From assembly GCF_029227915.1 (NCBI RefSeq), contig NC_079884.1, positions 14,508,001-14,572,000 of the forward strand: a stretch of 64,000 bases of DNA, given 5' to 3'. The position numbers and the translations under genes are program-made. The notes under the pieces are model-generated. The model had not been told where the DNA came from, did no database searches, and was given only the letters and a program-made list of their open reading frames with translations. The stretch is from Hydractinia symbiolongicarpus. Taxonomy: Eukaryota; Cnidaria; Hydrozoa; Anthoathecata; Hydractiniidae. Below are positions 1-10,735 of the stretch, piece by piece (the stretch's first letter is position 1; each line of letters begins with the position of its first letter).

Positions 1-2290
1 TTGTATACATTAATGGCATTGCATTCATGAGAAGATAAATAAAACTAATTTAATGCTTACTCAATTGCATCTTTGTTTCCAATATCCTTGCTGTTCTTAT
101 ACCCGCACAGTTGGTTGGTTTTTTTGTCGATTATAAACCTGTGACAAAGAAATCTTATTAGAACTTTTGGGGATTATTTTTTTTAAATTCTAATTACACT
201 CCACAAATAATATATTCATGGAAGTAATGGAAAACTAGGTATACTTTATAACAAAGTGTTGTCATAAACATAACAAAAAAATACATTCATTAATACAACA
301 AGGACAAGGAATGTAATGTGGGGTTGTTAAATTAATTTCGATCATATATTTCAAAAATCTCATTTAACAACTTAATAGAAATGACTACATTCATGCACAA
401 AGAGGCTACGTTATCCAAGAATGAACATTAACATAGAAAAAAATTCGAATTTTGTCATACCAGTGATATCTTTTTAATGATTTTAACTTTCCAACACCTG
501 CAATAGAAAACAGTCTTAATTATGTAGTCAAATTTGGTCTTTTAATTGAGCATTAAAATTTAATGGTAAAGTGATAGAACACAAAACATAAAAAAATGTG
601 AGACAAAGAAACGATCAAACCTGAAGAGTTGATTCGTATATGCAAATGTCCCGCCAATTCACTATTGGTGCTCTATAACACATAAAAACAACATCCAGTA
701 AAATTTACACATATTTAAAACTTCTTGTTAGATGAAAATGTCTTTAATTATTGCCACTTTGTCAAATACCCTCATTAAAGTCTTATTAATAATATCCGGA
801 GCTAAAAAAGCAATAATCTCACGTTTAAGACTAATAGGTTATTAGATATATACTTTGCAGTTTTACATCTGTTCATGTTGAAAAATAGAAAAAAATAGTA
901 ACAGACAAAAAGCATACAGCATTTTCCATTTCATTTGTATGTACTTCAAGTATTGCTTTCTACAGTGTGTATGTTTATTCTAAAAGTAACATAATTAACA
1001 CATTTTAGGCTTCTGCTGCTGTGAGTGTCACCAAATTCTTACTTCATGAATTTCTAAAAGAAATAGTGGAATATAGTGGAGCTTCAACGATTTTGTTTTA
1101 ATAGCTTTAGAATTAAACAAAACAATATTTAAGCATTATATAATTATGTTTTCATAGTTTTGTAACAAAATGTAGCACTAAGTTGCATAATCCCGTTTTC
1201 ACAGTTTTGGAACAAAATATGAAGATATCAGGTCCATCGAGAAAAGAGTGTTGCAATATCAAATTAGTCCTTGTTGTATATAGCCTAAAAATACTGAAAA
1301 CTTTTGGGAAAGCAAATTTTAAAGGGAACAGTAAAATATTTAGTACATGATTTTTTAACAAAACATTTTACATATCACAAAAACAACATGACAGCAAAGC
1401 TTCATCCGTAAAGTGCCACCATCAAACAAAAGTCAATACAGCTTGTATATATTCAGTTAATTTGTCAAATGGATTTTCCTGACTATAGAGAAGAAAACCC
1501 TTGCGTATATGTTGTCCGGGAGCACTTTAGGTCACTTGTCATTGATCCCTTATTAATGGTTACTTGGTTGCAAAAACCATCAGAAATGTGATTGGTGAAA
1601 AAATGGGATTGATTCGAAGTGTGAATTGTGACCTGCTAATTCAAACCTGTGACAATAGAGACCATAGGGACCTCACAGAAGTTGCAACATAGGCCCTGAT
1701 TTTTCTTGTTGCGCTGAACTGTGTAGAAAATAAAACTGAAAAATTTGTATTGTCTACAAAACACAAACAAAAATTAATGTAAAACAAAACAAACAAAGGC
1801 AACAAAAAAAATATATTGTCATAATGCCTGTATGAAAACATTTTAGTATTTTCAAGTGATTTTTTACAATTTACAATGCGTTTTAGCAGCCAAATGATAA
1901 GCTATAGCTAGCCACATTAGAAACATATCTATTGTTTATGTCTTTACAGAGTCAAAACTTCAGTTATTTTTACTTCCACAGTACTGAAAGTGTGAAAAGT
2001 TTTTATATCTTTTTTTTGAGATCTAGTTTCTTCGTTTTCAAAAAGATATTTCGGACACTCATTATTGTTGTTAAGAGAAGTATTCATGGGTACTCTTGTA
2101 CCAGCCAGCAGAGAAGAGGAGTGCTAACTTGACTCCTTAATCTGAAACTTTCAAACCTATAGTTATATTATGGAATGACTACCCTAAAAAATTTCAGTTT
2201 CTGCATTTGTATTTATATTTAAGGTACGCATAATACAATAGGGAATACAAATATGTAGCTTATTTTAAATTTCCTATAATAAACTTATTC
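1..2290. other. AT-rich stretch without a recognisable gene
   Basis: No ORF here looks coding and I see no tRNA, SINE head or strong inverted repeat. The sequence is AT-rich with short homopolymer runs, as expected for intergenic or intronic DNA. A distal UTR or intron of a gene outside the window cannot be excluded. Confidence 0.5.
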
Positions 2291-2293
2291 CTA

Positions 2294-2665
2294 TTAGCAA
2301 CATCTTGAAAGCAACTTAGTGCGTTTGTTAAGTAGTGCTTTGGGCTCAGCACGGATAATGCACACTTTTTCAGAGAGACAAAGGTCGCATCTTATTGTTC
2401 CACATCTGGAACAAAATGCTCTCGTAGCAATGATCCATGTCAGGTCAAAAGGAGTAGAAGTGTCCTTTAAATGCCATATGAACTTTGACCACTCGGTTTC
2501 ATTCTGGTATTTCTTGTGTTTTAAGGATTTTACATGATTGCTGTAACACATTTTAAACTGGCACCGAAATAGACAGATGTGCTCGTGTTTATTTTTACTT
2601 CGGCCTTTATATACAATATATTGCATAAAGCACTTGCCGTTAAGTGGGCACGTCTATATTGTAGA
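2294..2665 (-). pseudogene. Penelope-like element fragment (C-terminal GIY-YIG-type endonuclease region)
   Basis: The minus strand encodes a short open stretch ending in a stop at 2294. It carries a CPLNGKC-like motif just upstream of the first Met, then IVYK, SKFIWHLKD, RCDLCLSEK and LLNKRTKLLSRC. This order of Cys-rich and LNKR motifs is what I associate with the C-terminal endonuclease region of Penelope-like reverse-transcriptase elements in invertebrates. An in-frame stop precedes CPLNGKC, the YIG part is degenerate, and no reverse transcriptase is recognisable upstream. It therefore looks like a dead 3' fragment. Family assignment rests on remembered motifs only. Confidence 0.55.
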
Positions 2666-2669
2666 GCTG

Positions 2670-4430
2670 TTTTAAGTTTTTTACTTTCTCATCAAAAATG
2701 TACCTATAACTACAAAAATTTTCAAAAATGGGCAAAAGTAAAAAACATTTTGTTTGGCAATATACTTTGTCTGGAAATTTTTTGTATATATTTTATACAC
2801 TTGAACATGAATCTTATTTTGGTAATGACAACCAAGTTTGGAAAAACATCTTTAATTGTTTGAGCAAAGTGTCTCTGCTTTCTTTTAGTCAGAACTCTTG
2901 CTGAAAAGAGGTCTTTTTGGCTGATTTTTTTTCATGAAAATATTGTTGAACTTTCAATTATTGTTGAATGTAGAATATTACATTCTAATGCATTATATTC
3001 ATTAGTGTCCAACAAAATGGCATAATTAGACCATAAGTAGTAGTATTTATTTTCCATTAACTAAAATTTACAAATGGAGAGAGGCCTCCCAATAGTAAAA
3101 CTAATCAAAGGAGAGGGACCAGCTATAGGCGACACGACGAAGAGAAGAAAGCCACATATATTACTTTGCATTCCAAATTATGTTATTGAAACAACAAAGC
3201 TACTTGGGATTTGCATTATGAGTTGTCAATAAGTGGTTCAAATATGCCTATTTAGCTAGCTAGCTACCCTCTGTTAATTGTTTCCAGGAGAAACTACAAA
3301 GGCGGTTCTAAAATGTTTAATTAAGCTACAGAAACCTTTTTGTAATTTCTGTCTGACTAGATAGAACAGCCCCTGTGTGGGGATCGAATCCACAAACCTT
3401 TTCTTGAAGATACGATTGATTCAAACACAGTCAAACAGTTGGGACCACTTCTGGCTATCCAGATTGTAAATTTATAAAACCTATTTAGCTACAATGATTA
3501 AGCACAGGCTTTCACTAACTGATTAGGTTTCCAAATATGAAATACCTTTGAAATGGACGTTTGACTGTGGGTCAGCTAGAACAAGAATAACAATACAATT
3601 TGTTGTTTTATTGTAGTTGTTTTATTGTTTCTTCCTGTCCTCCCTTTCTTTCAGTGTCTATAGTAAAAGGTGATCAGAATTTTTATTACCAGAATTTTCA
3701 GCTATTCTCTGACCTTCCTTGTGAATCCACTCATTTTTTTATAGTATTGTGTTATATCAAGTATATTTTTTATTCCTATTTATGTATGAGTTTGGGTGAG
3801 CTTCATGAAATATATTTGATTTGATTTGATTACAATGTAGCTAGCTAACTAGCTATTATAGCGAGCTAAAACAAACAAACAAGTTAGCCAGCTGCTTTAG
3901 TAGTTGAAAACCAAGCAGCAGCAGATTCAAGCCATGTATGTATAACCAAAATCGGCAGTACAGTACTTTGATCTTTTACTTAACATATTTTAAGTTGTGC
4001 CGGAACCGATTAAGAGTTTAATTGGTCACTAATCGAAGTCAGCTTTTTTTGACGAGCTGGCGCATGAGATGTTGCTTTAGAGGTTGACTAACTTAGTTGG
4101 CAAACAATTTAATAATTCCAGAAAATATCTGGCAAGGTATATCTCAAAGAGCTTTGGGACGAGAACGGCAAGAATAAAGAAGTCCTGGAAGCAAGGTAGG
4201 TTAGCAATTTTTAGCGTGATTTGACAAATTTGCGCCGTTTAGTTGCAGGTGGAAAAATTCAGTATTAAATTTACAAATTTTACAATCATAAGAATCAGAC
4301 ACTTTTTCACTCAAACCTTAATTTTTTTTCAACAGCTGTAGCTATGTTTTTAAAATAGTGTTTACAGCAAATTTCCACGACACAGCGGTATCCTATGCAG
4401 CGGACATAGTATGTAACGGGAAGTTTTAAT
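2670..4430. other. Intergenic, with CTAG-type short repeats and a lone T-arm-like motif
   Basis: No gene is visible. TAGCTAGC-type tetranucleotide runs lie near 3253-3270 and 3838-3860. On the minus strand around 3365-3395 a T-arm/B-box-like sequence (TGGATTCGATCCCCAC) may be the remains of a tRNA-derived SINE, but no convincing A box or cloverleaf accompanies it. A motif AGAGCTTTGGGACGAGAA at about 4148-4165 matches one arm of the hairpin repeat at 5239-5307. Confidence 0.4.
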
Positions 4431-4448
4431 GTCTTTGGGAATTTCATC

Positions 4449-4815
4449 CTGATGGGTAGATTTTCCTACCCTCCGACTGTAACTATGTTACATTACCGCC
4501 AGAAATACGTTCAGCATTATTGTAACTTGCTTGCCTGCCACACAAACCGACTAAGCGGCACCAAATGGACTGACAACAATACATATAAAGTGCGCTGTTA
4601 TCGATTTTCTCTTTTTCTCTGAAAAACAGCTTTGAAATTATCTTTAAAGGTGGCAGAAATTTTTTTTTACATAATTAGTTACGAAAGGTTATTTTCAGAC
4701 TACATATTCTTATTTCTTCTTTTATAACACAACACTACACATAAAGTGCGCTAAAGTAGGTACTCGAACCTGAAACCTTTTGATTACAGGCCGAATGCAC
4801 TACCACTACAACATC
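4449..4815 (-). repeat. tRNA-derived SINE, minus strand, interrupted by a nested insertion
   Basis: Read on the minus strand, the tRNA-like head (about 4815 down to 4745) has an A-box-like TAGTGGTAGTGC and a B box GGTTCGAGTACC. The body runs through the segment with ACTTGCTTGCCTG and CATTACCGCCAG. The same head and body occur on the plus strand at 40234-40467, so this is a dispersed family. The body is split by a 140-bp insert (4598-4737). Confidence 0.7.
4598..4737 (+). mobile_element. 140-bp element inserted in the SINE, with about 15-bp target duplication
   Basis: The insert separates two near-identical copies of ATAAAGTGCGCT (about 4582-4597 and 4738-4753) that fall at the same point of the host SINE when it is aligned with the copy near 40.3 kb. 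The inserted sequence contains AAAGGTGGCAG followed by TTACATAATTAGTTACGAAAGG. It matches, along its length, the inner ends of the long inverted repeats near 45.43-45.56 kb and, more partially, 46.54-46.64 kb. A duplication this long is more typical of retroposition than of most DNA transposons. Confidence 0.6.
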
Positions 4816-5092
4816 TCCGCAACATCTCTCTACGACGATCACTCTTCGCAGTAATAGGTGGAACTCCTGTTGTACAAAGACCTCTATCTCATCGCTACAA
4901 ACTTTACCAATATACTCACTTTCCGCCGACTAAATTTTGCAAAAGGTTTCCGATTTTTTTAAAAATCAGGCATCACTTGTATTCTCTTACTGATTAAAAA
5001 TTTGTTCTATAGTCTATTAATATGTTTACTATAAATCTATTGTTGACATTGCCAGTGGTCTATAGCCTATATTATGTGTACTATATACATTA

Positions 5093-5186
5093 TCAATCAG
5101 CCTTGTCCCCAGGACATATAAGCCTTTTTATATTTGGCCGTCCAAATATAAGAATCCTAACATGTCCTGGGGACGAGGTTGATTGA
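5093..5186. repeat. Hairpin MITE-like repeat, CCTCGTCCCCAGG type
   Basis: Arms 5093-5117 and 5162-5186 are inverted copies (23 of 25 bases pair) built on the motif CCTYGTCCCCAGGACAT. A second stem (TATATTTGG / CCAAATATA) sits inside. The same terminal motif recurs at 39410-39480, singly at about 38648-38661, and in variant form at 5239-5307, so it is a small non-autonomous element family. Confidence 0.6.
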
Positions 5187-5238
5187 AAACATTGTCATCA
5201 ATTTTTTTATCAAAATTGTCAGAAAGAAGCCTGATTTC

Positions 5239-5307
5239 ATTCTCGACCCCAGAGCTCTTTCAGATATCGAGGGTTTTTTCGTCCCACAGAGCTTTTGGGA
5301 CGAGAAT
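5239..5307. repeat. Second hairpin repeat of related type
   Basis: Arms ATTCTCGACCCCAGAGCTCT (5239-5258) and AGAGCTTTTGGGACGAGAAT (5288-5307) are inverted repeats with a few mismatches. One arm is repeated alone near 4148-4165. Confidence 0.5.
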
Positions 5308-5309
5308 AA

Positions 5310-6950
5310 TCTTATTTGTGTTACTACAGAATTTAAACATTTTAATAAAAAATAAAGTCAAAAGAGGCTGCCAAAAATGAACAATTTAGACTGGTTATTT
5401 AAAACAAGGCGGAAAAGTTTATTTTTTGACATTTTTTGAGAAGGTGAATTTTTAAAAAAAATTTTTGGCGCGTCAAGATTTTTTAAAACTTGATAAACAA
5501 ATTTTATAAAAAATATCACTTTTCATGTTAAGGTCCTTCACTTGCTGAACTAACACTTTTAAGAAAACCTCGCTATAGTGGATAGGCTTTTTTCGGTCTC
5601 CGAATAAAAGTGTCCATATGAACAGTTGCTTTTAAAAGGTATAAACCATTTTATGAAGTCTAATTTTCTGCTACATATTTTTTTATATATAAGCAATTTT
5701 TTTTCCAGCCTCATTGACGGTCTTTATATGACTATAAGTAGCAGCAGACTGCTATTTTCTTTGCCATCTCTGCTGGCAATGAAGTGTTTGAGAAATAAGC
5801 GAGACAACGCACAAATTGAAGGAAGATACGAAACTTTGTAGATTTTTTAAAAAAAATTCACCTTAATTTCATGGAATAAACTTAGTTATTTAGTTTATAT
5901 AGTCAGTACTGTACTTAAACGAATTCTCATAGCGCAAAACTAAAGTCTAAACTAAAAAAACAAGAGTTTGAACATCTAAATTTTAAGGGCTTTCTAGTTT
6001 ACCTTCAGGAAAAAGAATGTGGGGGAAAAAATGTAAAATTAATTTGCACGGACATTCACAATCTTTCATTTTGGATTTTAACTTACCCTGACTCGTTTAC
6101 AATTTTCCTGTAAACTTGGTTTTAAATTTAATTTAAACCAAGTGCTTTAAGCAAAACATGCAACTTTGTTCCCAGAGCCAGTTGTCTCCTTTTATATTTG
6201 ACGGCGAGACGAACATAAACGAGACGAAAGTTTTTTGTCAGATATGTCGATAAGATTGCTATTTTTGGGTAATATTTTCGCTTTTTTAATTACGCATTCT
6301 AAATTTTACTAAATTTTATTCTTCAATCTTTTTTTTCGCTAAAAAAAATTCTCTTCCAAGAAGTATTAACGTAGTTTACAAAATGTTGGTACTACGATTG
6401 TATGCTGTATGTAAGATATTTTTGGTTATCTTGAGCTAAAGATCTTACTTTTGATGCTTAAAATTTATTTTGTGGCTACTACAAAATAGTTTTTGTTCGC
6501 CCTCTTTAAAACGTTCAAACCTCTAATTACAGGACGGCGCACACTTTTTTGTGTGTCGATTCCTTATAGGGTCCACTGTAAAAAAAGCGCGGGAATTAAT
6601 TTTCTTTTTATTTATCACAAACCTAGATCAAAATATAACTGCTGTTTACTTTTACTTACAGTATATAAATTTTGTTTACTTTGGTATAAACTTTCAATAT
6701 TCTTTATCATCATTTAAAAACATATTTGGTTAACGAATTACTGTTGGAACGAATGCTCTATTCTTAATCGAAAAAATAATTTATATCGCCATTTTAATTT
6801 AAATTCGTTTTAAACTCTTGAAGATTTAAAGCATGCAAGATGGTAGCTCAATAACAAACGCTGACATGCTATTTCGTAAAACGATAGCTTATTGGCGAAC
6901 AGCATTTTCTTTTCTTTTGGCGTATGAATGCTTCCAACGAATGCTGGGTA
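5310..6950. other. Intergenic, 3' flank of the K+ channel gene
   Basis: I see no coding exon, SINE or strong inverted repeat here. The last several hundred bases before 6955 would carry the 3' UTR and polyadenylation site of the minus-strand channel gene, but I cannot place the cleavage site. Confidence 0.4.
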
Positions 6951-6954
6951 CGTA

Positions 6955-8424
6955 TTATACGGTCGAAATCAACTCTGCATCACTATGTTTAGTAATTTCC
7001 TCACTAAGATCACGATGGCAACTTCCATTTGCTTTTAAAGCTTCTAAAACGGCTTCTTGGGTTTCTTTTTTGGAGGATTTTCGAAAACTAACTTTCCTGA
7101 GATTTTTTGCATAATTACGTATAAGATCTATGCGGCCATTCACCCTTTCTCTTACAGCCTGCTCTTCAATCTTTTTGGCTTGTTCTTTCTTCGCTTCCTC
7201 TGTTTTCCTTCTATTTCTCTCCTTAGTGTAAAAATATTCAAAGTTCGATACAACAACGGGTACAGGTAATGCTATGGTTAAAACACCACAAACAACAGCC
7301 ATGGCGCCCACTATTTTCCCCCAAAACGTCGTTGGGTACATATCCCCATACCCTACTGTAGTCATAGTTACTATTGCCCACCAAAATGAATTCGGAATCG
7401 ACACGAACTTCGTCCCTTTTGCTGAGTATTCTGCATAATACACGCAACTACCAAATATAAGAATCATTACGAACAAGAAAAAACCCAACATCATTAGTTC
7501 GTTAAACGAAGCTTTTAATGTATTTCCTAGAATTTGTAAACCACGTGAATGTCGAGCGAGTTTAAACACCCTAAGAACTCGAATAACTCGAAGCATAGCA
7601 AATGAACCTTGATGGTTTTTTGATGCTAGTGCCAGGCTGATGTAATACGGTAGAATTGAAAGAAAATCTATAATATTGCCAGGTTCAATAAAAAACTTCA
7701 GTTTATTTGGACAACAAATCATTCGCAGTACAAACTCAACTGTAAACCAACATATTACGGCTGTGTTTACATTAAACATCCATTTTTCATGTTTATTAGG
7801 GTACGTAATATCCGTGCCATTTACTGAGATTATTGTAGGAGCAAATTCTGGTAACGTCTCAACGACGAACATGATTAAAGATAACACTATGATGCCGACA
7901 GACGTAATGGCAAATATATGCGCTGCTTTACTAGAACTAGGGTCTTCTAAAAACGCCCACAAGATCTTAAACGGTAAATAATTGGGAACTTCTGCCACTA
8001 CAACAGGCTCTTTTAAACCATTCTCAATTTGAAGCTTCTCTATTAACTCGTCACCTATATCGAAGAATATCAGTTCATTTATAAAAATATGAACAGGTAT
8101 ATTGGGGGGCCTCGCCATTACTCCGCCCGATTGGTAGTAATATAAAATAGCTTCAAATGTTGGGCGATGTCTATCAAAGAATAGCTCTTTTGTTTCTGGA
8201 TTAAAAAATTGCACCCGCCTGCTTGGATCACCGAGCAGAGAATGTGGAAACCTCTCTAAGGTTTTACTATATGTTTGGAATCTCTTTCCCGCAACGTTTA
8301 TGTCGACAACTTCTAACTCCATATCATGGCCGATGTATTCGTCATCAGTGACTCGTTCTTCCATCTGCTTCCCCACATCGTGTCCTGCTCCAGGCTGTGC
8401 ACGCTTTTTTGCAGGTACAAACAT
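6955..8424 (-). CDS. Shaker/Kv1-type voltage-gated potassium channel, single exon
   Basis: This encodes a K+-selective channel subunit that forms tetramers in the plasma membrane. In order it has a T1 tetramerisation domain (about residues 39-135), S1 (about 170-190), S2 (about 220-237), S3 (about 250-266), S4 (about 277-294), S5, the pore helix with selectivity filter TTVGYGD (355-361), and S6 with PVP. S4 reads LRVIRVLRVFKLARHSRG, one three-residue repeat shorter than in Drosophila Shaker. The residue two after GYGD is Tyr, the position that confers TEA sensitivity in Kv1 channels. The C-terminus ISTV fits a class I PDZ ligand, and NGT in the S1-S2 loop is a possible glycosylation site. The first in-frame ATG is at 8424 (489 aa). 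The frame stays open to a TAA at 8482-8484, but the codon at 8439 is TTG. The coding region has no intron. Upstream non-coding exons are possible. Confidence 0.93.
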   Translation of the reverse strand: MFVPAKKRAQPGAGHDVGKQMEERVTDDEYIGHDMELEVVDINVAGKRFQTYSKTLERFPHSLLGDPSRRVQFFNPETKELFFDRHRPTFEAILYYYQSGGVMARPPNIPVHIFINELIFFDIGDELIEKLQIENGLKEPVVVAEVPNYLPFKILWAFLEDPSSSKAAHIFAITSVGIIVLSLIMFVVETLPEFAPTIISVNGTDITYPNKHEKWMFNVNTAVICWFTVEFVLRMICCPNKLKFFIEPGNIIDFLSILPYYISLALASKNHQGSFAMLRVIRVLRVFKLARHSRGLQILGNTLKASFNELMMLGFFLFVMILIFGSCVYYAEYSAKGTKFVSIPNSFWWAIVTMTTVGYGDMYPTTFWGKIVGAMAVVCGVLTIALPVPVVVSNFEYFYTKERNRRKTEEAKKEQAKKIEEQAVRERVNGRIDLIRNYAKNLRKVSFRKSSKKETQEAVLEALKANGSCHRDLSEEITKHSDAELISTV

Positions 8425-8661
8425 ATTAATTTCATCCAATTTATTCCCACATAGTATTATAAATTGTATATATTATATTTATATTACGGAATGCCTCAGT
8501 TAGTCAAACCGATGCGAATTTTCTACGCCCAACATAATCGTATATGATAAATTTCATTTACATGGCTTCAACTTCTCTTTTTCCTTTCAGCTATACGATT
8601 TGATAAATAAAATCATTTATTTGCTGTCCTTTCCTTTGCACGTACGCAGGAAATTTGTTTT

Positions 8662-8681
8662 TGTTTATTTATAAATAAACA
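8662..8681. promoter_or_regulatory. 20-bp perfect palindrome upstream of the K+ channel (forkhead-like half sites)
   Basis: TGTTTATTTATAAATAAACA is a perfect palindrome about 240 bp upstream of the channel start, within a run of GTTTGTTT/AAACAAAC. Each half contains TGTTTAT, the forkhead core. AT-rich palindromes also arise by chance, so a regulatory role is only a suggestion. Confidence 0.25.
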
Positions 8682-9417
8682 AACAAACACTAAACAACCA
8701 CCAGCGCGCTAATAATATCTTGTTGGATATTTTATATTTTTGTTAAAACAAAGTCGCTTAAGAATGAACCTAGATCTATCTTCTCGCTTTAACAATACTT
8801 TATATATTTTTAATGAAATAAAACGAATGAAAATTATTAGCGTGAGAGAAAGAGAAGGCGAAGGAAGAAATATTTTAATGTATACTTTTTCCTGCAATAT
8901 ATTTATAAAGGTAATGTTTTCGTTGCTATACTTAGGGATTTTTAAAAAAAAACAGAAACAGAAAAAGGACGACAATTAAAAAAAAAAAAAATTAAAATAT
9001 AAAATCTTTTTTTATTTTAGTTTGGAAATGTTTTAAAAATCTGTTAGAAGTTTAGCTTAAAAATTTATATGAATATATTATGAGAGGTGAATAACACATT
9101 GAAAAATAGCAGGTACAATGTGAAACACAACTAAGTTTGTTATTCAAAAATTGAATTTGACAAAATAATTTATACTTTTCATTCTGCACTCCATTTTCAG
9201 TACTTCCCCACAGGGTTAATTTTTTTGTCAATTCGCTTTTCATTTGCGGTTAATACGCTCCCATCAAAAGAGAAGTGTATGTGACCTCAGACTTAACAGG
9301 GTTGTGGTTTTCCTAACGCTGTTAAAAGGTAAATCGAGTTGTCAATTGTATGAATGAAGGCTTAGGAATCGAGCAATAGTTAAAATGAGTTTTGAAATGT
9401 TTATGGGAAAACTTAAA

Positions 9418-9537
9418 ACTAGTGGCCCGTAAAAAAATTCACGGGTTCGCCTGTTCTTCATTGATTGCGTCTCGCTACTTTCGGTACCATTTTGCGTGAA
9501 AGACAGACAGACGTATACGGGTATTTTAATATAGATG
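9418..9537 (+). repeat. ACTAGT-hairpin family repeat, degenerate copy
   Basis: It begins ACTAGT, then has a decayed CCGT/ACGGG hairpin, TACCATTTTGCGTGA, a short (GACA)n run, and ends CGTATACGGGTATTTTAATATAGAT. The order matches copies at 16228-16366, 39012-39164 and, inverted and longer, 50135-50865. Confidence 0.6.
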
Positions 9538-10074
9538 TTAAAGTGCATTCTCGTCCCCAGATTTCCTCGAATTTAACATTGAGTGATAACTTTAAGGTCA
9601 AATGGTTAAACCAGAAAAAAATGAAAACATTTGAGTCTCTCTATCCTGCAACTAAGCCTTTTGATAAATTAATAAATTTAAGCATCTGGGCCATGGTAAT
9701 TGGGGGTACAAATTTTTTGCAACGAAAATTCTATTTTAATTTGTAAGATTTTAAGGTCATAAATTACAACATTTTGAAAATATATATTGCGCATTGATAA
9801 ATTTTTAACAACTATATCAGTGCAAGTGCGTGTGCAAAAATATACGAAAAAACGCAAACGTCATTTCTCCGTCATGACGGCTAATTTTTGACGATACTAC
9901 TTACAGATGAAATAACAAAAAATATATTTTTTAAAGAGTTGCGTATTTTACCCTTAATTTCATATTTTTAAGTTCGAATTTGCCTTTTTTACAACCTCCA
10001 AGTGCTTCACAAAATTTTGTGTACAAATTTACAAAAACTAAAACACGAATTCTGAATGCATATTTAAATTTACA

Positions 10075-10390
10075 ACAGTTCTAACGAGATTTAGAAACAA
10101 CAACAGCAAATGCAGCAAATAACAACAACGAAAACAACAACAACAACGACGACAACGACAATTAGGAAAACAGCGACAAGAACAGCAACGACAAGGACGA
10201 CGTGAACAACAAGAACAGCAACGACGACAACGACAAAAACGAAAACAGCGACAAGAACAGCAACGACAACGACGAAGTGAACAACAACAACAGCAACGAC
10301 GACAACGACAACGACAAAAACGAAAACAGCGACAATAACAGCAGCCCAAACGATGACGAAGACAAGAACAACAACAACAATAATAAAAAC
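10075..10390. repeat. Purine/CA-rich low-complexity tandem repeat (AAC/GAC triplets)
   Basis: The plus strand is a mosaic of AAC, GAC, AGC and GAA triplets. A larger unit of about 70-75 bp, starting near GACGACGTGAACAACA, occurs twice in succession. It gives spurious low-complexity ORFs (Asn/Asp/Glu-rich on plus, Cys/Arg-, Leu- or Ser-rich on minus). It lies just beyond the MADD stop codon, so it may be in that gene's 3' UTR or in the spacer before the channel gene. Confidence 0.65.
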
Positions 10391-10640
10391 GCTAAAAATC
10401 TATCTAAGGCACACTTTGTGCGCCTAATTTTGCAGAAAGGATTATGTTTTCGGAACACGAATTATTCGTCAGAACGAACATAATTATTAAGACAGTTTTC
10501 TGAAATCAACTTCATGAAAGTATATCATCAGTTTCTGAAAGAGGGCCACAAGCTTCCCGTCGGATGAGTGCATGCTATCCGGTCAGTCATCTTCGGGTGG
10601 TAAGATTGCATGAGATATGCGCCCAGGAAAATAAGAAAAA

Positions 10641-10735
10641 CCGACATCGCTATTGGGCTCTTGACGATAACGCTATCGGGCTATTACAGATAACGCTATC
10701 GTGTTTTCACAGTCACGCTATCGTGTTCTGATCGG
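10641..10735. repeat. Four-copy tandem repeat with about 23-bp period overlapping the MADD stop codon
   Basis: The core CGCTAT recurs at 10648, 10671, 10694 and 10716 (spacings 23, 23 and 22). On the gene strand the unit is AACACGATAGCGTKA. The MADD stop lies in the first unit reached, where ATAGCGTGA reads Ile-Ala-stop. The next units read ATAGCGTTA. Confidence 0.7.

Noticed and set aside
8425-8439. K+ channel start at 8439
   Set aside because: The codon at 8439 is TTG, not ATG. The first in-frame ATG is at 8424, which I use.
10202-10483. Plus-strand Asn/Asp/Glu-rich 93-codon ORF
   Set aside because: It is produced by the AAC/GAC repeat; the opposite strand gives equally long low-complexity ORFs.
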